From Leucothrix mucor (GTDB taxonomy: Bacteria; Pseudomonadota; Gammaproteobacteria; Thiotrichales; Thiotrichaceae), in assembly GCA_011322515.1 (NCBI GenBank), contig DRMS01000456.1:1-14069 (forward strand): a stretch of 14,069 nucleotides of DNA. The letters are read 5' to 3'. Made by a program: the position numbers and the translations under genes. Every line of letters begins with the position of its first letter. Position 1 is the stretch's first letter. The notes below the pieces were generated by a model. That model made no database searches, was not told the origin of the DNA, and saw only the letters and a list, made by a program, of their open reading frames with translations. This document shows positions 1 through 6,865 of this stretch, in pieces.

Positions 1-1
1 T

Positions 2-43
2 GCCATAGGCACCAGTAAAATAGAAAAAGTAGAAGGTAAGTAA
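2..43 (+). CDS. C-terminal end of upstream pseudopilin gene, probably gspH (partial)
   Basis: Frame 2 reads AIGTSKIEKVEGK followed by TAA at 41-43. The stop lies four bases before the gspI start. In type II secretion operons the gene just before gspI is normally gspH, a minor pseudopilin of the periplasmic pseudopilus tip. The tail itself is too short to show family features, so the name rests on gene order alone and only the presence of an open frame ending here is seen directly. Confidence 0.45.
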   Translation, partial: AIGTSKIEKVEGK

Positions 44-47
44 TGAA

Positions 48-425
48 ATGAGCGCATCAGCATGCAAAGGTTTTACGTTAATTGAAGTGATGGTGGCATT
101 GCTAATTATTGCCGTTTCCCTCAGTGGTGCGGTAAAAGTGATGGGTAATGGTGCGCACAATGCATCGCTTCTTTCTCAGAAAACCTTTGCCCAGTGGGTA
201 GGATTGAACCAGTTAACGGCGGTTAAATTAAAAGGTACTTGGCTAAAAACAGGTGAGTCAAAAGGTAAGACGGAAATGGCAAACCAAAAATGGCAGTGGG
301 TGCAAAAAGTGATTAAAACTGAAATTGATAACGTTAACCGTTTGGAAGTTTCGGTTTACTCCATGCCAAGAACTAGAGGAGATAATCCACAAGCCACCGT
401 TGTTGGATTCTTTGCAAAACCATGA
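48..425 (+). CDS. gspI: Type II secretion minor pseudopilin GspI
   Basis: This 125-residue protein has a short leader followed by the type III signal sequence KGFTLIEVMVALLIIAVSLS. Prepilin peptidase would cut between Gly8 and Phe9, and the mature protein carries the conserved Glu at +5 (Glu13). The hydrophobic helix spans about residues 9-30, and the length is usual for GspI/XcpV. GspI is a minor pseudopilin that assembles with GspJ and GspK into the pseudopilus tip, which helps push substrates through the outer-membrane secretin. The order (gspH-like tail, this gene, gspJ) separates it from other short pseudopilins. Its stop overlaps the gspJ start as ATGA, which suggests translational coupling. 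The ATG at 48 is preferred because the ATG at 43 stops after two codons. Confidence 0.88.
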   Translation: MSASACKGFTLIEVMVALLIIAVSLSGAVKVMGNGAHNASLLSQKTFAQWVGLNQLTAVKLKGTWLKTGESKGKTEMANQKWQWVQKVIKTEIDNVNRLEVSVYSMPRTRGDNPQATVVGFFAKP

Positions 426-1021
426 AAATATCCCCTCAATCTCCAGTATTAGGCTTTACTCTTCTTGAATTGCTAATTTCAATGGTAATTTTTTCTACTA
501 TGTCATTAATGGCTTATGCAGGTCTTAATAGCGTATTAGTCAGTAATCGGGTGACGCAAGAGCAAGAAGAAGCGTTGAAAGGATTGCAACGCACCATGAT
601 GTTTTTGGAAAAAGATATACGTCAATTAGCGACTCGTCCACGCCATGCAGACTATGGTGAGTCTTTGGCGGCTTTACAGACAACGGACTTGGAATTAACC
701 GCGGTATTAGAATTTACTCGCCAAGGTAACCCTAACCCCGCAGAAAAAATGCGTAGTTCATTGCAACGTGTTCGCTATGTGTTGGATAAAGGAGAGTTGC
801 AGCGTTGGGCATGGTCGATAGTGGATCATTTAGATGCTAAACCGATTAAAATGCCCTTAATGACGGATGTGGAGAAGATAGGTTTTCGCTTTTTGGCGGC
901 TAATTTACAATGGCAGACAGATTGGGTTGTAGCGAATAAAGCAACATTACCCAAAGCAATAGAAATCACTATAAAGCACAAACAATGGGGGGATATTAAG
1001 CGTTTAATTTCGGTTTATTGA
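422..1021 (+). CDS. gspJ: Type II secretion minor pseudopilin GspJ
   Basis: This 199-residue protein has a prepilin-type N terminus, LGFTLLELLISMVIFSTMSL. The predicted cut is between Gly11 and Phe12, with Glu16 at mature position +5. The length and the longer C-terminal globular domain match GspJ/XcpW, a pseudopilus tip subunit that pairs with GspI and GspK. A line-up of aromatic and charged residues near the C terminus (around MPLMTDVEKIGFRFL and LQWQTDWVV) is typical of the GspJ beta domain. The gene overlaps gspI by four bases. The usual next gene, gspK, is absent; a 547-base non-coding region follows instead. GspK may be encoded elsewhere or lost. Confidence 0.87.
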   Translation: MKISPQSPVLGFTLLELLISMVIFSTMSLMAYAGLNSVLVSNRVTQEQEEALKGLQRTMMFLEKDIRQLATRPRHADYGESLAALQTTDLELTAVLEFTRQGNPNPAEKMRSSLQRVRYVLDKGELQRWAWSIVDHLDAKPIKMPLMTDVEKIGFRFLAANLQWQTDWVVANKATLPKAIEITIKHKQWGDIKRLISVY

Positions 1022-1038
1022 ATCGTTATAAAAATAAA

Positions 1039-1060
1039 TTAGTATAGTGGTATATACTAA
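1039..1060 (+). terminator. AT-rich hairpin after gspJ, possible weak terminator
   Basis: TTAGTATA (1039-1046) and TATACTAA (1053-1060) form a perfect 8-bp inverted repeat about 18 bases after the gspJ stop. The stem is purely AT except for one pair per arm and is not followed by a clean T run, so intrinsic termination is doubtful. Its position at the end of the secretion operon is the main reason to record it. Confidence 0.25.
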
Positions 1061-1165
1061 TATTATGTGTATTTATGCTTGTCTTTTATCTCTGCAAACT
1101 ATAGTTTTATTAATTACTTATTTTCAATTCAAACTTTTTGTTTAAATCTTTTCGAAAGCGTTGAA

Positions 1166-1313
1166 ATGCCTATTCACATGCGTTCATGTACTTAAATTGC
1201 CTAGCTTTCCATTCTGGAAAAAGCTATAGTCGGCAACAAGCTAGGATGCCTATTAAAATAATACAATAGTATCGCATCAATCTGCAAAATTAGGGTGGAG
1301 CCATTATTTGCAG
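1166..1313. other. Gene-free stretch with competing hairpins and a 9-bp direct repeat
   Basis: No coding frame is supported here. ATGCCTATT occurs at 1166-1174 and again at 1246-1254. Between the copies, CCTAGCTT (1200-1207) can pair with AAGCTAGG (1238-1245), or the inner TAGCTT can pair with AAGCTA nearer by, with TTGCC (1197-1201) and GGCAA (1232-1236) closing that alternative stem. Further on, CTGCAAA (1282-1288) is complementary to TTTGCAG (1307-1313). The two mutually exclusive stems resemble an attenuator arrangement, but no leader peptide, aptamer or T tract was recognised. The sequence could equally be a decayed short mobile fragment. Confidence 0.35.
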
Positions 1314-1318
1314 TTATT

Positions 1319-1524
1319 CCTAAGGGCTGAGGACTTAATAAGATAAAAAACTAACCGAAGATTTTTTATTCCTGATCATTCGATCTCAAGATTTAGCAGA
1401 GTTAAAGCGAAACTTAACCGCTTTAATAGGCGCATAGCAGGGCTACGCAACAATTGAGATCGGATGATCAGGGGTAAAAAGGCTCTCGATAGTTTCGTGT
1501 ATTATTGAGTTCCCAGTCCTAAAT
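1319..1524. repeat. Long imperfect inverted repeat, element A
   Basis: Two arms of about 65-70 bases face each other around a short centre. The innermost 19 bases of each arm (1371-1389 and 1454-1472) are complementary with one exception, which is a possible G-T pair. The outer parts match imperfectly, and the right end reads TCCTAAA. The centre holds AGGCGCATAG, five variable bases, then CTACGCAAC (1428-1451), the same core as element B at the window's end. A has an extra internal hairpin not found in B: TTAAAGCG (1402-1409) with CGCTTTAA (1419-1426). No coding frame or transposase is present, so this resembles a MITE-like or structured intergenic repeat. It lies between the gspJ and adaptor genes and may insulate their transcription. 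Confidence 0.75.
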
Positions 1525-1568
1525 GTCGTCTGACATACTCAATATCCACTTATGGGAATTTCAATAAC

Positions 1569-2738
1569 ATGAAGATAGTTACAATAAAATTTAAAATATT
1601 TATTTGGGGATTTTTGATCAACCTTGGGCTGGTTTTTCCAATTGTTTCTTCCGCTGCTAATTTTGCAACCGTGCAAAGCTCAGCATCCAGTTCTCGAACC
1701 ATTCTAGGGAGTACCGTTATTCCTTATAAAACAGTTACCTTAACGGCTCAGTTCCCTGGACGTATTATGTCAATTGCAGGTGAAGTGGGCGCTAAGTTTC
1801 CAACAGGCTCGTTACTGGTTAAAATTAATGATGACGCGTTAAAAGCGAAAAAAGGCATGGTAAATGCACAGCTACAGTCTGCTCAGGCGGCGCTTAAAAA
1901 CTCCCAGTTACAATACAATCGTGAGATGATTTCTCCACGAAGTAAAAATGTCGGGTCTATGCCAGGAATGGGGATGCCATCGATGATGGATATTTACTTC
2001 ACCCGTCCTTTTGCGGATGCAATGGGAACAACCAATACTGATTATAACCGTTATACCGACTTAATGAACTCAGCTACGTCTGTCACCCAAGCTCGAACTC
2101 AGGTGATGCAAGCAATGTCGCAGTTAAATGAGATTTCAGCCAATCTGAAAAATGCAAATTCTATCGCGCCATTTGAAGGTATGATTCTAAAGAAAATGGT
2201 TGAGGTAGGTGATACGGTTCAGCCTGGTCAGCCCTTATTAGAATTCGGATTCATTAAATACTTGCGTACCAAAGCGGATGTGCCCGAAATATTAGTGGGT
2301 AGTTTGAAAAAAGGAATGATTATTCCTGTAAAAATTAATGGACGAAAAAGCCAAGCAAGAGTGGCTCAGATTTATCCTGTTGCTGATGCAACACGTCACA
2401 CCGTTGTGGTTAAATTTGATCTAAAAACAGGAATTAACGCATCACCAGGTATGTATGCAGAGTTATTTTTACCCGATGCAGGCGGTCTGGAAAAATCAAT
2501 TATGACTATTCCAAAAACGGCATTAATTAAAGGGCGTAGTTTACCTAGCGTGCTGGTCTTAGATGAAGCAAAGAATATTACAAAATTACGTTTACTACGT
2601 CTTGGGGTTGATCAGGGTAATAATACTGTACAAGTAATAACAGGTGTTAAGGTTGGTGAAAAAGTAGTTGATAATCCTCCTCCTGGAGCGCTGTCTGGCT
2701 GGATGCCAAAAACAAGTGTTGCCAATCAGGCAAATTAA
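1569..2738 (+). CDS. RND efflux periplasmic adaptor (HlyD/AcrA-type membrane fusion protein)
   Basis: This 389-residue adaptor should link the inner-membrane RND pump encoded next to an outer-membrane channel. Residues 1-30 look like a signal peptide (MKIVTIKFKIF, hydrophobic core, VSSAA before Asn31). The first half-lipoyl piece is near FPGRIMSIAGEVGAKFPTG, then comes a short coiled hairpin (AQLQSAQAALKNSQLQYNRE), the second half-lipoyl piece (APFEGMILKKMVEVGDTVQP), and a C-terminal beta-barrel and membrane-proximal part. An unusual insert in the hairpin contains Met131, 134, 136, 139 and 140. Tandem Met can bind Cu(I) or Ag(I) in some proteins, but the family's substrate is unknown here. 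The start has only a weak ribosome site (GGGA at 1554-1557). ATGTC and GACAT (1523-1536) form a small inverted repeat upstream that might be an operator. Confidence 0.88.
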   Translation: MKIVTIKFKIFIWGFLINLGLVFPIVSSAANFATVQSSASSSRTILGSTVIPYKTVTLTAQFPGRIMSIAGEVGAKFPTGSLLVKINDDALKAKKGMVNAQLQSAQAALKNSQLQYNREMISPRSKNVGSMPGMGMPSMMDIYFTRPFADAMGTTNTDYNRYTDLMNSATSVTQARTQVMQAMSQLNEISANLKNANSIAPFEGMILKKMVEVGDTVQPGQPLLEFGFIKYLRTKADVPEILVGSLKKGMIIPVKINGRKSQARVAQIYPVADATRHTVVVKFDLKTGINASPGMYAELFLPDAGGLEKSIMTIPKTALIKGRSLPSVLVLDEAKNITKLRLLRLGVDQGNNTVQVITGVKVGEKVVDNPPPGALSGWMPKTSVANQAN

Positions 2739-2773
2739 GTTAAGAAAGCCATCACTAGGTTCTGTTGATATTT

Positions 2774-2838
2774 GGTTGTATTTTCACTTTTTAGTCGCTT
2801 CTTTGTTTCTATATCAAAGAAAAAACAACCATACAACC
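2774..2838. promoter_or_regulatory. Nested inverted repeats between the adaptor and pump genes
   Basis: The 249-base gap between adaptor and pump contains GGTTGTAT (2774-2781) perfectly complementary to ATACAACC (2831-2838), enclosing TTCTTTG (2799-2805) with CAAAGAA (2815-2821). Together they could fold into one interrupted hairpin in the operon mRNA. It has no GC-rich core and no T run immediately after it, so it does not look like an intrinsic terminator. mRNA processing or differential expression of adaptor and pump is a possible role. No promoter was recognised in the gap. Confidence 0.4.
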
Positions 2839-2987
2839 ACACAACAAGGCTACGTGATTATTTTTTAAGGTAGAGAGAAGGAAAAATCGGCGAAAAGAGG
2901 AGATAGTCATCAAATCTCAACAAAGTTTAGCGCTAGACTAGTAACTTTCTTTGCTAACAACTACCAATACCAAATGCAGAAAATCTC

Positions 2988-5900
2988 ATGAGTGAACAGT
3001 CCCAAAATCAATACAGTCAAGAAAAACTAGAAGCCAATAAAAAAAATCTAGGAATAGCAGGCAAAACAGCAAAAGCTTTTATCACCTCTCCCTTATCCCC
3101 CCTCCTCCTGCTTGCCTTTTTAGCGATTGGTATTCTTGGGTTGATGATTACTCCGAGGCAGGAAGATCCACAGGTTTCTGTCCCAATGGCTGATATTTTT
3201 GTCCAGTATCCAGGCGCATCGGCAACAGAAGTTGAATCGTTAATTGCGCGTCCATTAGAAGGCATCTTGACAGAAATGACGGGCGTTGATCATGTTTATT
3301 CTGCTTCTATGCATGAGCAAGCTATGGTGACTGTGCAGTTTATTGTTGGCGAAGACATGGAGTCGTCACTGGTTAAACTGTATGACAAAATATCTTCTAA
3401 TATAGATCTATTGCCACGCGGTGCATCACAACCTTTGGTTAAGCCAAAAGGTGTGGATGATGTGCCTGTTGTCAGTATCACGCTATGGTCGAATGAAATT
3501 GATGACTCCACCCTGCGCTTAGTTGGTCTAGATGTTTTGCAGGATATGCGAGCTATCGAAAATACCAGTCAGAGTTATATTGTCGATGGACGCGAAGAAG
3601 AAATTCGGGTTGAAATTATGCCCGAACGTTTGGCGACCTATGGGGTTTCTATTGAGCAGGTTGCCAATGCAGTGCGTTCCGCAAACTCTGAGCGCACCGC
3701 AGGCGATGTAGAGCCTAATAATAAAACCTTTAAAATTGTAACAGGTTCTTTTTTAACCTCGGCGCAGGAGGTGAATCGTTTAATGGTTGCGGTTGTTGAA
3801 GGTCGCCCTGTTTATATCCGCGATGTTGCAAAAGTAATAGAAGGCCCCAGTGAATCAACCCGCATGGTAGGTTTCTATACAGGATCTGCTTATCGCTATA
3901 CTGAAAAGAACGAAAATGGCAATGATACAGAGCCGTTTGAGAAGGCGTCAGGTGCCGCAGCTGTTACCTTAGCCATTGCTAAAAAACATGGCAGTAATGG
4001 TATTGCGGTTGCAGATAGTATTATTGAGCGGCTTGACTATTTAAAAGGACGTACTATTCCTGATAATATTCATGTTGAAATTACCCGTGATTATGGTGCA
4101 TCCGCTCGCGCCAAAGTAAATACCTTATTGGCGAAACTAATCAAAGTAACCGTCATTGTCACACTCTTAATTTGGCTCGCATTAGGCTGGCGCGCAGGTG
4201 TGGTGGTATTGGCAATTATACCTGTCATTATTGCATCAACTGTTTTTGTTGCTTGGTTAATGGGGTTGACGATTGATCGGGTTAGTTTATTTGCCTTGAT
4301 ATTTTCTATTGGAATTTTGGTTGATGATGCCATCGTGGTAGTGGAAAATATTTATCGACGTTGGTTATTGTCTGATACAACCAGTGTTGATGTTGCTATC
4401 GATGCGGTACGAGAAGTGGGTAATCCTACTATCTTGGCAACCTTTACAGTCATTGCGGCCTTATTGCCAATGATGTTTGTTTCAGGGATGATGGGGCCTT
4501 ATATGTCACCCATTCCCAAATTAGGCTCGGCAGCGATGCTGATCTCACTCTTTGCAGCGTTTGCCTTTACGCCTTGGTTAACCTATAAATTAAGACCAAA
4601 ACTAAGTGAGTTGCATAAAGCAGCAGAGAAAGAGCATAAACAAGCTGCTTATATGGAAAAATTTTTCCGTGGCATTATTATCCCCATGATCAGAGATACC
4701 AAAAAGGGTTATACCTTTTTAATTGCTCTTGTGGTGGTCTTCTTTCTTTGTATATCATTATTTTATACTAAAGATGTGCGCGTTAAAATGTTGCCATTGG
4801 ATAATAAGCCAGAATTCAATGTGGTTATTAATATGCCAGAAGGAACGGCTTTTCCTATTACAGCAAATATCACTAATCTATTGGCAATCGAGCTAGAAAA
4901 AATTCCTGAGATTACCAAGTTACAGACTTATATTGGTACCGCTTCTCCCTTTAATTTTAATGGCTTTGTGCGTCATTATTATTTACGCAAGTCTCCTTGG
5001 CAGGCCGATATACAGGTTGAACTAAAAGATATGCCAGATCGTGACAGAACCAGTCATGAGATAGCGACTAAAGCAAGGGGAATGCTGGTAAAGCTATTAA
5101 AAGATTTAAAGTCAGAAGCAAAAATTCAAGTTGTTGAAATGCCACCAGGACCGCCTGTATTGCAGACGGTTGTTGCCGAAATTTATGGGCCAGATGCAGA
5201 GATTAGACGACAAGTTGCTAAAGATATGACAACAATATTTGAAAAAGCAGAAAATGTGACTGATGTTGATAATATGTTGGAAGCAGATCATGACTTATTG
5301 CGATTCAAGGTGGATGCCAATAAAGCGCAATTAAATGGCATTTCAGTTGAAGATGTAAACCGTGCGCTAGAAATGGCAATGGGTGGCTATGTTTTAGGTG
5401 ATATTAGAAAAAATGCCTTGATTGAACCAACCAAGATCGTATTACAGGTTCCCTTAGCTGTGCGTTCGCAAATTAATCGCTTAATGCAACTTCCTGTTAG
5501 CAATAATCGTGGAGTGTCGGTACCACTATCGGAGTTGGGGCATTTTGAGAAAGAAATACAAGACAAGCCCATTTATCACAAAGATCTACGTCCAGTGGAG
5601 TTTGTTACAGCAGAAGGCGTTGGTAAATTTGCAGCACCTGTCTATGGTATGATGGAAATTGGTAAACTGCTTGAAGATTACATTACTCCCGATGGTGTTA
5701 CATTATCAGGAGAGTGGCTTGGAGCGCCTGATAAAAGCAATAAAAGTGCCTTTGAGTGGGGCGGTGAATGGACTGTTACCTATGAAACCTTTCGTGATAT
5801 GGGGATCGCATTTGGTGCTGCTATTATTCTGATCTATATGTTGATTGTGGGACAGTTTGGTAACTTTATACTGCCTGCCATTATTATTGCACCTATTCCA

Positions 5901-6806
5901 TTGACTCTGATTGGTATTGTTCCTGGTCATTGGATATGGGGCGCTGATTTTTCAGCAACCTCAATGATAGGTTTTATCGCCTTAGCAGGTATCGTGGTGC
6001 GAAACTCTATTTTGCTGGTGGATTTCTCCAGAGAACAGGTGGCAGAAGGTAAGCCTGTTTTAGATGCCGTTATCTATGCTTGTGAAACACGCACACGGCC
6101 TATTATGATCACTGCATTTGCATTGGTTGGTGGTTCAATCTTTATTTTATCTGACCCTATCTTTGAAGGGATGGCTGTATCACTGATTGCTGGTGGATTG
6201 GTTGCTACTTTATTGACGTTGCTTATTATTCCCTTAGGATGCGTAAGTGCTAGTAGTGCTTTATGCGCTGCTGATCCAGAGTCGGACGATGGTAATAGTT
6301 GCAATGGTGCGAGTAAGTTATTGGATGCTCAAGATACTAAGCAACAATCAAATAAACCAAGTATAGGCATGAAGATTGTTTCTGCTTTGATGATGCTTGG
6401 AATGGCGATTATTACTTTCGCAGGTTTTATTATTCAGCTTGTTATCGCTTTATTTAAATTCATTAGAGGTTTGTTTGTTAATAAAAAAGACCAAGCAGTA
6501 GTAATGAATAATAAAGATAACCCTAGTGGGTCAGGCGGTAAAAATAGTAAAATAGAGGAAGAAAAACAGACTGACTCTAATCAGGAAACTGAGAAAGCTG
6601 AGAAAGCTGAGAAAGCTGAGAAAGCTGAGAAAGCTGAGAAAGCTGAGAAAGCTGAGAAAGCTGAGAAAGCTGAGAAAGCTGAGAAAGCTGAGAAAGCTAC
6701 GACTAAGAAAAAAACAGATGTTGCTGATAAAACAGACGATGATAACGTATCATCAAAAAAAGCACCTAAAAAGCGTCGTGGAATTCGCCTTAAAAAGAAA
6801 CTCTGA
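2988..6806 (+). CDS. RND-family efflux transporter (AcrB-like) with an unusual C-terminal extension
   Basis: This 1272-residue inner-membrane proton-driven exporter probably works with the adaptor encoded upstream. TM1 is at about 35-54, followed by a porter domain (DIFVQYPGASATEVESLIARP). The TM4 motif GILVDDAIVVVENI contains Asp446-Asp447, the proton-relay pair of AcrB-type pumps. A second porter half and TM7-TM12 end near residue 1084. Typical RND pumps stop near 1030-1060 residues, whereas this one continues for about 185. The extension has three Cys around CAADPESDDGNSC, a further hydrophobic segment (about 1128-1163), a charged linker, 12 Glu-Lys-Ala triplets (1202-1237) and a basic end, KKRRGIRLKKKL. 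No Shine-Dalgarno site is visible, but the start is fixed: an in-frame stop lies at 2955-2957 and no other start codon follows it. Substrate is not predictable. No outer-membrane channel gene is nearby. Confidence 0.93.
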   Translation: MSEQSQNQYSQEKLEANKKNLGIAGKTAKAFITSPLSPLLLLAFLAIGILGLMITPRQEDPQVSVPMADIFVQYPGASATEVESLIARPLEGILTEMTGVDHVYSASMHEQAMVTVQFIVGEDMESSLVKLYDKISSNIDLLPRGASQPLVKPKGVDDVPVVSITLWSNEIDDSTLRLVGLDVLQDMRAIENTSQSYIVDGREEEIRVEIMPERLATYGVSIEQVANAVRSANSERTAGDVEPNNKTFKIVTGSFLTSAQEVNRLMVAVVEGRPVYIRDVAKVIEGPSESTRMVGFYTGSAYRYTEKNENGNDTEPFEKASGAAAVTLAIAKKHGSNGIAVADSIIERLDYLKGRTIPDNIHVEITRDYGASARAKVNTLLAKLIKVTVIVTLLIWLALGWRAGVVVLAIIPVIIASTVFVAWLMGLTIDRVSLFALIFSIGILVDDAIVVVENIYRRWLLSDTTSVDVAIDAVREVGNPTILATFTVIAALLPMMFVSGMMGPYMSPIPKLGSAAMLISLFAAFAFTPWLTYKLRPKLSELHKAAEKEHKQAAYMEKFFRGIIIPMIRDTKKGYTFLIALVVVFFLCISLFYTKDVRVKMLPLDNKPEFNVVINMPEGTAFPITANITNLLAIELEKIPEITKLQTYIGTASPFNFNGFVRHYYLRKSPWQADIQVELKDMPDRDRTSHEIATKARGMLVKLLKDLKSEAKIQVVEMPPGPPVLQTVVAEIYGPDAEIRRQVAKDMTTIFEKAENVTDVDNMLEADHDLLRFKVDANKAQLNGISVEDVNRALEMAMGGYVLGDIRKNALIEPTKIVLQVPLAVRSQINRLMQLPVSNNRGVSVPLSELGHFEKEIQDKPIYHKDLRPVEFVTAEGVGKFAAPVYGMMEIGKLLEDYITPDGVTLSGEWLGAPDKSNKSAFEWGGEWTVTYETFRDMGIAFGAAIILIYMLIVGQFGNFILPAIIIAPIPLTLIGIVPGHWIWGADFSATSMIGFIALAGIVVRNSILLVDFSREQVAEGKPVLDAVIYACETRTRPIMITAFALVGGSIFILSDPIFEGMAVSLIAGGLVATLLTLLIIPLGCVSASSALCAADPESDDGNSCNGASKLLDAQDTKQQSNKPSIGMKIVSALMMLGMAIITFAGFIIQLVIALFKFIRGLFVNKKDQAVVMNNKDNPSGSGGKNSKIEEEKQTDSNQETEKAEKAEKAEKAEKAEKAEKAEKAEKAEKAEKAEKATTKKKTDVADKTDDDNVSSKKAPKKRRGIRLKKKL
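6591..6698 (+). repeat. Perfect tandem repeat: 12 copies of a 9-bp unit within the RND gene
   Basis: GAGAAAGCT is repeated 12 times without a single difference (108 bases), encoding Glu-Lys-Ala 12 times at residues 1202-1237 of the pump. Perfect identity, including third codon positions, points to recent expansion by slippage. Because the unit is three codons, gain or loss changes tail length without shifting the frame. Glu and Lys four residues apart can form salt bridges along a helix, so the encoded segment is probably a rigid single helix of roughly 5 nm. Confidence 0.97.
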
Positions 6807-6865
6807 TAATAAGGATTTAAGAGTGACTAACTGAATTTAAATTATTTGCTAAGAAAGGATAGAAC

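Noticed and set aside
1319..1524. Element A as an insertion sequence
   Set aside because: About 200 bases with no coding frame; the inverted repeats run nearly to the centre, leaving no room for a transposase.
2668..2868. A 66-residue open frame on the + strand across the end of the adaptor gene
   Set aside because: It begins inside the adaptor gene in another frame, lacks a ribosome site, has no protein-like features, and its second half is the inverted-repeat-bearing gap.
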